Assembly (NCBI GenBank): GCA_963971305.1
Contig: OZ020308.1
Location: forward strand, 24,395,275-24,459,274
Direction of reading: 5' to 3'
Origin: Arcuatula senhousia
Taxonomy: Eukaryota; Mollusca; Bivalvia; Mytilida; Mytilidae
DNA: 64,000 bases
Shown: one piece after another, positions 20,945 through 31,700 of the stretch
How positions within the stretch are numbered: the first letter of the stretch is position 1
Layout of the letters: each line of letters starts with the position of its first letter
Made by a program: the position numbers and the translations under genes
Notes under the pieces: generated by a model
What the model was told of the DNA's origin: nothing
The model's database searches: none
The model's input: the letters and a program-made list of their open reading frames with translations, nothing else

Positions 20945-22652
20945 CTAACTTAATCTCCTTCAGACGCATTCCCGTTTTTAAAGATTCGAATTTTGTTCGA
21001 TATTCCGATGAAATCGTCCATCTTGAGAGAAAATCAGGTAATCTATTGTCAATGCCTTCAATGTACTCTGCTTTCAACTCACATTCATTAATAGCACAAA
21101 TAAAACATATCTCTCTTAAACAAGCTTGTAGAAAACGACTTCTGGTTCTGCCTTGGTTAATAACTGAAACTGAAACTTTATTATCACAGTAAATACGGAT
21201 CCTTTTCCCTTTCTTAGCCCAACATTTGAGACAAACTATAACAGTCAACAATTCTAAAGCATTGATATGTAAATTTAAGTTTTTGATAAATTCTGGAAAT
21301 TCGGAATGAAAATACTCTTCCCCCGATAAACCTCCACAACCAACAAGACAAGCGTCAGAAGACATAAAGGTGTCTGGTTCAGTCCACTCCTGTAGATTTA
21401 TAATGGATATACCATTGTAAATCATTAGGAACTTAGACCACCACATAAGATCCTTTCTAAGTTCATCAGGTACATCCAAAACACAACTTTTATCTGAAAA
21501 CTCCCTAAAAAAATTCAAAATTCTTGAAATAAAGATACGTCCAGGCCTTACACAAGATGCAACGAAGTTTAACTTCCCTACAAGAGACTGCACTTCCTTT
21601 AAACTAGCAGCGTGTTTATCTAACCAACTATTAACAAGATCAGAAATTTCTATCAATCTATCGGGAGTAACCTCCATTGTCATTTTTAATGTATCAAACC
21701 AAATCCCTAAAAAACACATACAATATACAGGACTACATGCCTTTTCTAAAGACTCTTCTAAACCACATTGATCAAGCACCCATTTTAACATCAAAAAGGA
21801 ATGTTCGGCTCGATCTTGAACTTCAGCACCAGCAAAGTCATCCAAATAATTCACAATTGAAACACCATGATTATTGGCTATAAAATTAACTGCATTAGTT
21901 ACCCTCTGACAAATGTAAGCAGATGAGGTTAAACCCATAGGTAAAACTCTATCAATGAAAAAATGACCTTTCCACGAAAACCCCACTAAATTGTAATCTT
22001 TTGGATCAATCGGAATCTGCCTATAGGCCCTACGTAAATCTCTTTTAAACAACAAACAACCTTGACCTTTCATTTTAATAATATCAATGAATTCATCTAC
22101 CCGAGGATAATGCAAATCTGTTTGTTTGTCAAGATAAATGTTCTTATCAATACCGTCATTAACAGATTTACCCCTAGGGAAACTTAAATCTAAAATAACC
22201 CTTCTTTCCAAAGATTCACCTTTCGGTACAGAATTTAATGGTGACAAAGCCAAAGTATCAAGAAAAGGGTTCTTTTGAAATGGTCCCAAAACAGCACCAT
22301 ACTTCATCTCTTTATTTATGTATTTATCAATTTCTTTAGAAAAGTTTCTTGCTCCACTATGATTTTTAACTTTATTATTAAAAACCTTAATCGTTTCCCT
22401 TTGAAAACCAAGTGGCCAACCAAAATTTAACATTAGACAAATCTCATTGTCATGATACATTTCTAATTCTCTATCCCAAAAGGAAATATTCAGTCCCGAA
22501 AAGACGGGAACTTTTAATGTGTTAAAATTGTATCCGGTGCAAAATGTCAATTCATTGTGCAACGAAATCAACTTTGATTGATCAATTAAAATAGAACTTG
22601 AAATTTCAAAGCATAATCTACAATGGTCTTTGTTAAATAAAACTTCTTCCAA
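20910..22652 (-). CDS. Reverse transcriptase-RNase H of the Ngaro element
   Basis: 580 residues without a stop. RT motifs: RRVILDLSFPRG (~150-161), KRDLRRAYRQIPI (~203-215, motif A Asp), RVLPMGLTSSAY (~235-246, motif B) and IVNYLDDFAGAE (YLDD 269-272, motif C). RNase H follows: SSDACLVGCGG, NALELLTVIVCLKCW, IYCDNKVSVSV and IDNRLPDFLSRW supply the D-E-D-D set. The MGLTSS and YLDDFAG forms are typical of DIRS-class elements. The reported start is a TTG; the frame follows a TGA six bases upstream that ends the gag frame in the same phase, so expression may depend on readthrough or reinitiation. Codon use is A/T-rich like the surroundings. Confidence 0.9.
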   Translation of the reverse strand: MEEVLFNKDHCRLCFEISSSILIDQSKLISLHNELTFCTGYNFNTLKVPVFSGLNISFWDRELEMYHDNEICLMLNFGWPLGFQRETIKVFNNKVKNHSGARNFSKEIDKYINKEMKYGAVLGPFQKNPFLDTLALSPLNSVPKGESLERRVILDLSFPRGKSVNDGIDKNIYLDKQTDLHYPRVDEFIDIIKMKGQGCLLFKRDLRRAYRQIPIDPKDYNLVGFSWKGHFFIDRVLPMGLTSSAYICQRVTNAVNFIANNHGVSIVNYLDDFAGAEVQDRAEHSFLMLKWVLDQCGLEESLEKACSPVYCMCFLGIWFDTLKMTMEVTPDRLIEISDLVNSWLDKHAASLKEVQSLVGKLNFVASCVRPGRIFISRILNFFREFSDKSCVLDVPDELRKDLMWWSKFLMIYNGISIINLQEWTEPDTFMSSDACLVGCGGLSGEEYFHSEFPEFIKNLNLHINALELLTVIVCLKCWAKKGKRIRIYCDNKVSVSVINQGRTRSRFLQACLREICFICAINECELKAEYIEGIDNRLPDFLSRWTISSEYRTKFESLKTGMRLKEIKLDEHFFRFLHDW

Positions 22653-22660
22653 ATCTAGTC

Positions 22661-22901
22661 AAGCCTTTGATTTGTTTGGACAAATCTCTGAACATTCAGG
22701 GTGATTTTTTGAAACCTTGTCTTTTTGCAAACAAGTTGCACACACGTGGTGAACAAATCTATTAACCCCTCTTATAACAATTGAATGTGGAGACTGCTGG
22801 TCACATTTGTTTCTTTAAAATCGTGGACAAAACCAAGTTTGTTCTTGATTTGAACTTTTAGAGAAGACATTCGATTTGAAATTGGATTGTCTCACTTCTT
22901 T
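22661..22901 (-). pseudogene. Ngaro gag-like ORF, 3' part (downstream of the nested insertion)
   Basis: Minus strand, in phase with the 5' part once the nested element and one AGGCAG copy are discounted. It contains a zinc-knuckle-like region: WFCPRF, then a TAA at 22817-22815 where glutamine is likely in relatives, then RNKCDQQSPH and later HHVCATC and HPECSEIC. The spacing of Cys/His suits a nucleic-acid-binding gag module. The frame ends in TGA just before RT-RNase H. Confidence 0.7.
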
Positions 22902-22907
22902 AGGCAG
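22902..22907. repeat. Target-site duplication AGGCAG, left copy
   Basis: AGGCAG at 22902-22907 matches 25911-25916 on the other side of the palindromic element. Confidence 0.85.
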
Positions 22908-25900
22908 TGTAACAACCGTTATTGTAATAAAAACCGTTATTGTAATAAATTTTGTTATATGAATTTAAAGTGGATTTTTTTATTCTACGCGAAGGAATTA
23001 ATTGTAACTAAGATATTATCACCAATAATAATTGAATATTTTAACTAATTATGAAAATAATTAACATTTAAAAACAGTTTATTACAATAACAGTTGTTAT
23101 CACAATAACGGTTGGCATAGTCAACCGTTATTGTAATAAACTTTTTTATATCGTAAAATTTAAATTTTTGAATTAATTTTACTTCTTAGTTGAGGTCAAA
23201 ATATATTTGTGGATTGCTAAATACCGATATCAGTTGTTATTATTACTATTAAAACCAAGAAATGACTTTGAAGTTTTTATTACAATAACGGTTGACGACC
23301 GAAATCCTTAGTGTAACAACAACTGTTATGGTAATTAACTTTTTCAATCAATCTTATTTCGTCTTTAAAACATCTTAAATGACTAATAGTCACGGAAAAT
23401 CGGCATTTCAGTCTTCCTAAACAGTTATTTTTTATATTTTCGAACAAATTTCAGAAATTAGGATTTTTTCTTACAATTTTGGCTAAGTGTTTGATTTGTT
23501 CTGAATATATGAATATATTGACTGAAATGGATATAGATGATCTACTTGTACATGAATATACTAATTGATTCATTATTAAGATATTTTGAGTCACTTCTAA
23601 ACAAAATATGTCTTCGAAGTTTTTATTACAATAACGGTTGACGGCCGAAATCCTTATTGTAACAACAACCGTTATGGCAATTAACTTTTTCAATCAATCT
23701 TACTTCGTCTTTAAAACGTCCTAAATAACTTATAGTCGCCGAAAATTGGTATTTCAGTCACTTTAAACAGTTATTTTCTATATTTTCGAACAAATATCAG
23801 AAATTAATATTTTTTTTTACAGTTTTGGCTAATTAGTGTCCGATATGTTCTGAAAATATGAATATATTGTCTGAAATGGATATAGCTGATCTACTAGTAC
23901 TTGAATATACTAATTCATTCATATTTATGTCATTTTGAGTCACTTCTTAACAAAATATGTCTTTGAAGTTTTTATTACAATAATGGTTGACGAGCAAAAT
24001 TCTTACTGTAACAACAACCGTTATGGTAATAAACTTTTTTAATCAATCTTATTTTGTCTTTAAAACATCCTAAATGACTTGTAGTCACGGAAAATCGGCA
24101 TTTCAGTCTTTGTAAACAGTCTTCCTTTATTTTCGAAAACTCATTCAAGAAATTAAGATTTTTTCTTACAATTTTGGCTAAGTGTCCGATATATTCTGGA
24201 AATATGAATATATTATCTGATATGGATATAGATGATCTACTAGTACTTAAATATACTAATTTATTCATAGTTAAGTCATTTTGAGTCACTTCTAAACATA
24301 AGTCATCTTTAAAGATTTTATTACACTAACGGTTGACGACCGAAATCCTTATTGTAATAACAACCAATATGGTAATAAACTTTTTCAATCAACCTTATTT
24401 CGTCGTTTGATCATCCAAAATGACTAACAGTAACGGAAAATCGACATTTCAGTCTTTTTTAACAGTAATTTTCTAATTTTTTTAACTAATTTCAGAAATT
24501 AAGATTTTTTCTTACAATTTTGGCAAAGTGTCCGATTTATTCTTGAAATATGAATATATTGTCTATAATGGATATAGATGATGTACTAGTACTTGAATAT
24601 ACCATGGAAGTAATATTACTTCCATGAATATACTAATTCATTCATATTCGAGTCACTTCTAAACAAAATATGTCTTTGAAGTTTTTATTACAATAACGGT
24701 TGACGACTGAAATCCTTATTGTAACAACAACTGTTATGGTAATAAACATTTTCAATCAATCATATTTCGTCTTTAAAACATCCTTAATGACTTATAGTCA
24801 CGGAAAATCGGAATTTCAGTCTTCTTAAACAGTTTTCCTTTATTTTCGAAAACTAATTTAAGAAATTAAGATTTTTTCTTACAATTTTGGCTAAGTGTCC
24901 GATACATTCTGAAAATATAAAAGTATTATATGAGATGGATATAGATGATCTACTTGTACTCGAAAATACTTATTGATTCATATTAAATTCATTTTGAGTC
25001 ACTTCTAAACAAAATTCATGTTTGAAGATTTTATTACAATAACGGTTGACGACCGAAATCCTTATTGTAACAACAACCGTTATGGTAATAAACTTTTTCA
25101 ATCAACCTAATTTCGTCGTTTAATCATCCAAAATGACTAACAGACACGGAAAATCGACATTTTAGTCTTTTTTAACAGTTATTTTCTATATTTTTGAACT
25201 AATTTCAGAAATTAAGATTTTTTCTTACAATTTTGGCTAAGTGTCAGATATATTCTGGAAATATGAATATATATTATATGAGATGGATATAGATGATCTA
25301 CTAGTACTTGAATATACTAATTGATTCATATTTTAGTCATTTTGAGTCACTTCTAAACAAAATATGTCTTTTTGAAGTTTTTTATTACAATAACGGTTTA
25401 AAGTGACTGAAATACCAATTTTCGGCGATTATTAATCATTTAGGATGTTTTAAAGACGAAATAAGATTGATTGAAAAAGTTTATTACCATAACGGTTGTT
25501 GTTACACTAAGGATTTCGGCCGTCAACCGTTATTGTAATAAAAATTTCAAAGTCATTTTTTGTTTTAATAGTAATAATAACAACTGATATCGGTATTTAG
25601 CAATCCAGAAATATATTTTGACTTCAACTAAGAAGTAAAATTAATTAAGAAAATTAAATTTTACGATATAAAAAAGTTTATTACAATAACGGTTGAGCAT
25701 GCCAACCGTTATTGTGATAACAACTGTTATTGTAATAAACTGTTTTTAAATGTTAATTATTTTCATAATTAGTTAAAAATATTTAATTATTATTGGTGAT
25801 AATATCTTAGTTACAATTAATATCTTCGCGTAAAATAAAAAAATCCACTTTTAAATCATATAACACATTTTATTACAATAACGGTTGTTATTACAATAAC

Positions 25901-25910
25901 GGTTGTCACA
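22908..25910. mobile_element. 3,003-bp palindromic (foldback) DNA element with ~510-bp inverted termini and an internal ~350-bp tandem array
   Basis: The left arm (22908 to about 23425) and right arm (about 25399-25910) are inverted copies: TGTAACAACCG at the left and CGGTTGTCACA at the right. The inner blocks (AGTGGATTTTTTTATT, ATTATCACCAATAATAATTG, ACCGATATCAGTTG and others) also occur in inverted order. Between them six ~350-bp units run head to tail. The 18-base word CAACCGTTATTGTAATAA and its inverse punctuate arms and units. No ORF above ~105 aa has recognisable motifs, so it is non-autonomous. A 6-bp TSD flanks it. The transposase superfamily is unknown. Confidence 0.88.
23277..25398. 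repeat. Internal tandem array, ~350-bp unit, six copies
   Basis: The paired motif (TTTATTACAATAACGGTTGA, ~25 bases, CAACCGTTATGGTAATAAAC) starts units at about 23277, 23621, 23970, 24317, 24683 and 25030, with a half pair at 25380. Periods are 344-366 bp. Units share TTCAATCAATCTTATTTCGTC, AAATGACT..AGTCACGGAAAATCG, TTTTGGCTAAGTGTC and ATATGGATATAGATGATC. Small frames in the array (such as 23975-24289 minus) are repeat by-products. Confidence 0.88.
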
Positions 25911-25916
25911 AGGCAG
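25911..25916. repeat. Target-site duplication AGGCAG, right copy
   Basis: Identical to 22902-22907; supports insertion of the palindromic element into the Ngaro gag region. Confidence 0.85.
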
Positions 25917-26430
25917 TATGTGACCATTCAAAATAATATTTTCTAACACTTGCGGATCATCTTGCCAACTTTTTCTACCAAGTTCAATTAATCTTAACCA
26001 AGCTGCATAAAATTCTAAAATGGCGGTCCATTGATAGATAGAGATCAAATAAGAGACTTTTTGTAACAATTTCAGACGTCCCTCTTTTTCTATTTTATTT
26101 TTAGAAAAATTATTCATAATTTCTAGCTCACCAGCTACAAACAATTTAAAATTCAATTGCTTAAACTCAATTTCACGGCTGACATACTCATACTGTAAAA
26201 AATTGTGTGGAAAATACTGCGGATCAACTACTTTTTCTGAAGGTTTTGTAGTAAGACCAGATCTTAACGTTTTGCTAGAACTTGAAAAGAAAACTACTAC
26301 ATGATCAAAATAAAAAAAAAAAAGAAATTAAAATTGAGAAAATATTGAACTTAAAATATTCAAACTTTATCATGACTACCTTATTCAGATGTAACTGGAA
26401 ATAATAATCAGAAAAAGGCTCAGTAGACAT
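25917..26430 (-). pseudogene. Ngaro gag-like ORF, 5' part
   Basis: Minus strand. An ATG at 26430 opens a short frame (STEPFSDYYFQL) that meets a stop in a T-rich stretch near 26315. A second frame, open from about 26300, carries the recognisable part: FLQYEYVSREIEF, LNFKLFVAGELEI, GRLKLLQKVSYLISIYQW and FYAAWLRLIELGRKSW. The FVAGELE and YQWTAILEFYAAWLR blocks match the conserved core of Ngaro/DIRS gag-like proteins as I know them. It stops at the nested insertion at 25910. The T-rich segment may be an intron or an indel. Confidence 0.7.
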
Positions 26431-26604
26431 TTAAATAGTGAGTAAAAATTTACTATCCAATGAACTAATACATGTTTATTCGGCTTGAATGATTATGCAA
26501 ATTGCTATAGTTCAGCAATCTTTTCAGGGTCAACGAAAACGACAAATTGATACATTTAAACTTTCCCTTAATTAATTATTTTTAAATAGAATTAAAAATA
26601 TCCA

Positions 26605-27960
26605 ATTGGTATGACATATATCAAAGATTTTATGATATTTTTACAAGATCAAAATTCTTCAAAAATTGAATTATGTCCCTTTGTATTTCAATTATAATTA
26701 TTATCTTAAAATGTAATAAATAAAATATTATAACATTAAAATCAATTGAAATAAAAAAAAATAATTATTATCATTTTTACAGCGTAAAACCCAAAACTGT
26801 ACAAAAAAAGGTATTTTGCAAATATTTTACCCTCTTTGCACCGTCCTTTGTAAATTTATTTGTTAAAAGGAGCTGACTTAGAACATTTGATGATTTATCA
26901 TACTAAGTTTCATTAAGTTTTTGCAATGCTTCTGTTTTCAACAGGAGCGATATTAAAGATAAGTAGTCTAACATAAATCTTCTAAACATCCCTTTTCACC
27001 CTTGTCCTTAATGCAGAACGCGAACTGTCGGTTACCTAGCGTATTTTTAACATTTAGAGTAAACCGGCCGTAGTTTCGCCTATAACAATCGCGTCAGATA
27101 TTGTTTTTCCCATTTGAATCAAGGCATACAGATTTCCTGAAAAAGAAAAATGAAAAAGGTTGACCTCGATCTGACAGTGAACAGAGAACAAATAAGTATA
27201 AATATATAAGGTCTGGCAAAGATTAGGCACATATAATTCCCAACCTTCTAACAATCAATTTACATACTATACAACTAGAACTATTCAGAATACCAAATTA
27301 ATACAATGAACGACAAAATCATTATGATACTATTTTGCGGTCTACATTAAAGACAAGGATATTAGAAATACAGTTATTTAATTAGACTGGTCAATTAAAG
27401 CAAATTAATTTTCTCAATTTAGGGAATATGGTATTTAGTGAAGCAGGTCCTTTTCGAAAGGTCCCGTACGGGGCCCGGGTGGCATATAGGCCCACAGCAG
27501 AGCATAGCTTGTCGTAAGAGGCGACTAAGGGTCTTGGGATTCTGACGTCGGGTAAGTTCTCAGCCCACAGAGCGACCAAGTGTGTACCCTAGGTGGCTGA
27601 ATAGGGTAGCCCTCGTCCGCGGGGGTTGTCAGGTCTATAATACGGAAACCCTGCATTAACGCCGACCATAGTGGGCCAACGTGTGTGAAGAGTGCAACGT
27701 TAACGCTTCATGCACGTAAAAGACCCCTTTGTGGACCGCCAAGTAGTGCACCACATAGACTAGATTTTCCGCTCCTTCCCACCTCTCCCCTTTTCCTGTG
27801 GTTCTTCAAAATTTACCGGTCATTTGTTTCCCACCCCATTCCCATATTTCATTTATCATCATCATTTCATGTTCATTTTTATCATCCTTTTCATGTTCAT
27901 TTTCATCATCCTTTTCATGTTCAACGCCTGTAGATAACCTATATAGCGTTTCACGGGCGT
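26605..27960 (+). repeat. Segmental duplication, unit 1 right part
   Basis: Matches 33365-34722 nearly base for base, from ATTGGTATGACATATATC through the ACTC-tailed repeat. It contains no gene; the minus-strand frame at 27054-27254 is duplicated at 33799-34017 simply because the DNA is. Confidence 0.9.
27425..27960 (+). mobile_element. SINE-like dispersed repeat (ACTC-tailed family), copy A, split by a LINE
   Basis: Runs from GGTCCTTTTCGAAAGGTCCC through GATTCTGACGTCGGG, GGTAGCCCTCGTCCGC, TGTGTGAAGAGTGC and AAAAGACCCCTTTGTGG, then a CATCATTT/CATGTTCA-rich block, to TTTCACGGGCGT. The remaining tail (TTAAACACCAACTCACTC) lies at 32434-32467 beyond the inserted LINE. Body length is about 530 bp, long for a SINE, and no convincing pol III boxes were seen, so the class is provisional. 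Confidence 0.75.
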
Positions 27961-27972
27961 AATGCAAGAGAA

Positions 27973-28170
27973 GTGGGTCATAGTTTAGGATATGGACAAA
28001 GATCATATGTAGAAGGACCAAATCATTGGCAAAATTATGGTCAAAGGTCAGATTTTAGTTATAACAATGAAAGATACCAAAATTACCAACAAATAAGGGG
28101 TCAAAATTCAAGTTCATTTAATGAAAGGGAAGACCTTATTAGAAGACTAGAAAACATTCTGAGAGTGTAA
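27973..28170 (+). pseudogene. C-terminal remnant of the LINE ORF1 (gag-like)
   Basis: About 65 residues, in an open frame that runs back to the element's 5' edge without an ATG. It is rich in Q, N, Y, G and S with a repeated YGQRS (GHSLGYGQRSYVEGP, WQNYGQRSDF) and ends in a charged helix, REDLIRRLENIL. ORF1 proteins bind RNA; only the disordered tail is left. The assignment rests on its position upstream of ORF2. Confidence 0.5.
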
Positions 28171-28727
28171 TTCATTACATATTATGTTGTAAAAAATGCA
28201 TAATGCATGTCAGAAAAGGGTTGGACATGAAAAAATTATTTTTTTGTTAAGCATAATATTAAGGTATATTATGATCTTGTAGATAAGTTTGTAGTTAGCA
28301 AATCTTTTTGAGTTAGAATTTATATAAATGTGACTGTTTGTCATAAATGAACAAATATTATCAGTGTGTTATGTTTGTAATAGTGTGAACAAAATAACAT
28401 GCATTTAGAAGCATTTGAATGATTTAATGAAAATGTATCATGAATTTGTTTAAACAACCTGTAGGTTTTCTTGTTGAAATATTGAATTATCTCCCTTTCA
28501 CTTGTAAATCAAAAAAAAATAAAAAATGCAGAGATACATTTTTTGTATTTGCAAAACAAGAATTATTATTATTATTGTATTTTTTTTTTTTTTTTTTTAT
28601 TAAATTGTTTTATTTGATAAAAAATAAATAACAATGTGATAAATACATATATTAAACATAAATGAAAATATTTCTATTGATAATTATTATCGCTTGATTT
28701 GGTCTAAAAGAATCTTTCAAATATATA

Positions 28728-31700
28728 ATGAAAAGATATATTAATAAACTAAGTATATCAGCATGGAATATACATGGCCTAGGTGACAAACCAAATGATG
28801 AATATTTTAGTAAATACATACAAAGTGATATAAATATTTTATTAGAAACGTGGAAAGGTGAAAGTCAAGAATATAAAATTGAAGGATTTAACCAATTTAG
28901 TAAATGCCGAAAGAAAAAAAAAGGTTCAAGAAGGTACAGTGGTGGAATTATTATTTATTATAAAAAACAAATGCATGAAGGCATATCATATGTTGTTAAA
29001 GGAACAGATTCTGAAAATAGATTATGGATTAAATTACAAAAAAACTTTTTTGGCTTACAAGAAGATATTTATGTGTGTGCAGTGTATATACCTCCACAAA
29101 ATTCAAATCATTTTGATGACGACTTTGTCAAATTAGAAGAAGAAATTTTACGTTTCTCTAATAAAGGAGAAATTTTAATTTTAGGCGATCTTAATTCAAG
29201 AACGGGTCTAAACCTAGATTATATAGAAAATGATAACACAAATATTAATAGGTTTGTGGAGAAAGAATTATTACCAACACAATATTATAAATCAGATTAT
29301 TGTTTTAAAAGAAATAATAGAGATATAGTGGTTAACTCACATGGAAATGAACTAATAGAATTGTGTTTGTCATCTAGGTTACGTATACTAAATGGTAGAT
29401 ATATAGGAGATTTACTAGGAAATTTTACATATATGTCAAATAATGGGTCTAGTGTAATAGACTATGGTATTGCTAGTGAGGGTCTTCTTTCCTCAGTTCA
29501 ATTTTTTAAGACCTGTCAATTTAACTATTTATCAGATCATGCTCAAATTGAAGTATTTTTAAAATGTAAATACAAGTTACAAAATGCAGAAACTTTTAAA
29601 GAATGGTCAAAATCTATGTCATTTAAGTGGGACGACCAGAAGTCTAATTTGAAACTTACAAACTGTCTTGCAGAAAAAGAGACAATTAGATGTATTGTAG
29701 ATTTTGAAACTGAAGACATTAATGAAAGCCAATCAGGTGTTGACGGGGCAACAAATAAACTTACAAATATATTAACAGAAATTTCAGAAAAGTCTTGTGT
29801 TCTAAAATTAAATAATAATAAGAAAAGAGTTAATAAAAGAAGACATAAATGGTCTGATCATTCAATTGTAGAAATGAAACATCAAATCAATAAAATAGCA
29901 TCAAAATTAAGAACATATCCATTTGATCAAGAAGGTAGAAATAAATATTTTAGCTTACTTAAAACATTTAAAAAAGCAGTTAAACACAAGAAAAATGATT
30001 ATAGAAAAAAAGTTATGAATGAACTAGAAAACTCTTTTGAAAAAAATAAAGTAGACTACTGGAAAATGCTAAAAGATATGAAGAATGAAAAGACAATAGA
30101 TAAGGATGATAATGAAGAAATTTTTCATAACTTAGATGATTTAGAACATCATTTTAAAAACCAAGGAGAAAGTAACAAAATAGATAAAGAATTTCAAAAT
30201 AATATAGAAAGTAAATTAATAGAAAGAATTAATAGTCTAGAGTTCCAAGAAATCACAGACAAACCTTTTACAATAACAGAAGTTAAGAAAATAGTTAAAA
30301 TTCTAAAGAAAAATAAAGCAAGTGGTCCAGATAGAATAGTAAATGAAGTTATAAAGCAGAGCAGTACTATCACAGCAAAAGCTTATACTAAACTTTTTAA
30401 TGTGATATTGAAGTCCGGTTATTACCCAAAATCATGGGAAGATTCATATATTATCCCAATTCATAAGTCTGGAAATAGACATGATATGAATAATTATAGA
30501 GGAATTTCTCTAATGAATTGTCTCTCAAAGGTGTTTAGTGCACTTCTTAACTCGAGATTAACTTGTCTAATGGAAAAAACATACAATAAAACACAATTTG
30601 GTTTTAGACCTAACCATCGAACTTCAGACAGCATATTCATTTTAAAATCTATAATAAATAAATACCTTCATAAAAATAAAAAGAAACTTTATGTGTGCTT
30701 CGTAGACTTCCAAAAAGCCTTTGACTCCATCTGGAGAGATGGTCTATTATATAAACTTACTAACTATGGAGTAGGAAAATATTTTTTAAAAGTTTTAGAA
30801 AGTCAATTTAAAGAGACAAGATGTGCTTTTAAACATAACAATTTGGTATCTAGATTTTTTTCAATTAACAAAGGAGTTCGACAAGGAGACAGTATTAGCC
30901 CTACACTATTTAATATTTTTATAAATGACTTAAGTGATATATTTAGTGAAGCTAGTTGTTCACCAGTCTCACTCCTAAAAAGTAAACTTGGATGTCTGCA
31001 ATTTGCAGATGACCTGATTTTGATATCTGAAGACAAAGCAGGTATTCAAAAAAGTTTAAACAATTTATCTAATTACTGCAGTAAATGGCAATTAACAGTG
31101 AATGTAAAGAAAACCAAAACAATGATTATACAAAATAAACCAGGAAAAATTATTGAATCTTTTGCAGAATATAATCAACAAAAACTTGAAAATGTCAAGG
31201 AATATAAATTTCTGGGATGCCTCATAGTAAACAATGGCAGTTTGGCCAAATGCACTATAGATTTAGCTAAGAAAGCAAGAAAGGTTCTTTTTGCAATAAA
31301 ATCGTATACTTCGAACTATGGTATATTACCTGTCAAAGTTTCATATAATATGTTTAAGCAGTTAGTTCAGCCTATTATGACATATAATGCTGAAATCTGT
31401 TTCATGGATAGCTATCTTCCCTTGTACAGAGCTCAAGCTCGGGGGTCAAAAAATAATGTGATAATAGATGTCCTATCCTTCATAGACAAAACCCAAATAG
31501 AAAAAGTACATCTCAATTTTATAAAAACTACTCTGGGAGTAAAAAAATGTACCACAAACTGTTTTTCAAGGGCAGAACTAGAAGCTCTCCCTGTGGAAAG
31601 TTTTATAAAAACCCAAGCTTTAGTCTATCTTTCTAGACTACACAATGAAAATTTAAATCCTCTTTTAAAGGAGGCATTTGAGTTAACTAAACAATTACAT

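Larger units (their letters stand above)
18625..26604 (-). mobile_element. Ngaro-like (DIRS class) tyrosine-recombinase retrotransposon, ~7.98 kb including a nested insertion
   Basis: The limits come from comparison with the empty site in unit 2 (33361-33370). There TTGTCAT is directly followed by ATTGGTATGAC, whereas here those words are at 18618-18624 and 26605-26614. Element order on the minus strand is gag-like ORF, RT-RNase H, tyrosine recombinase, SGNH hydrolase, which is the Ngaro layout (no Dam methylase as in DIRS1). No target-site duplication beyond one base is visible, as expected for recombinase-mediated integration. Without the nested 3,009-bp insertion plus TSD it would be ~4.97 kb. 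It is defective: nonsense codons lie in gag and recombinase. Confidence 0.85.

Noticed and set aside
23975..24289. A 104-residue protein in the palindromic element, similar to 23451-23693
   Set aside because: The similarity comes from the ~350-bp tandem units; other units break the frame.
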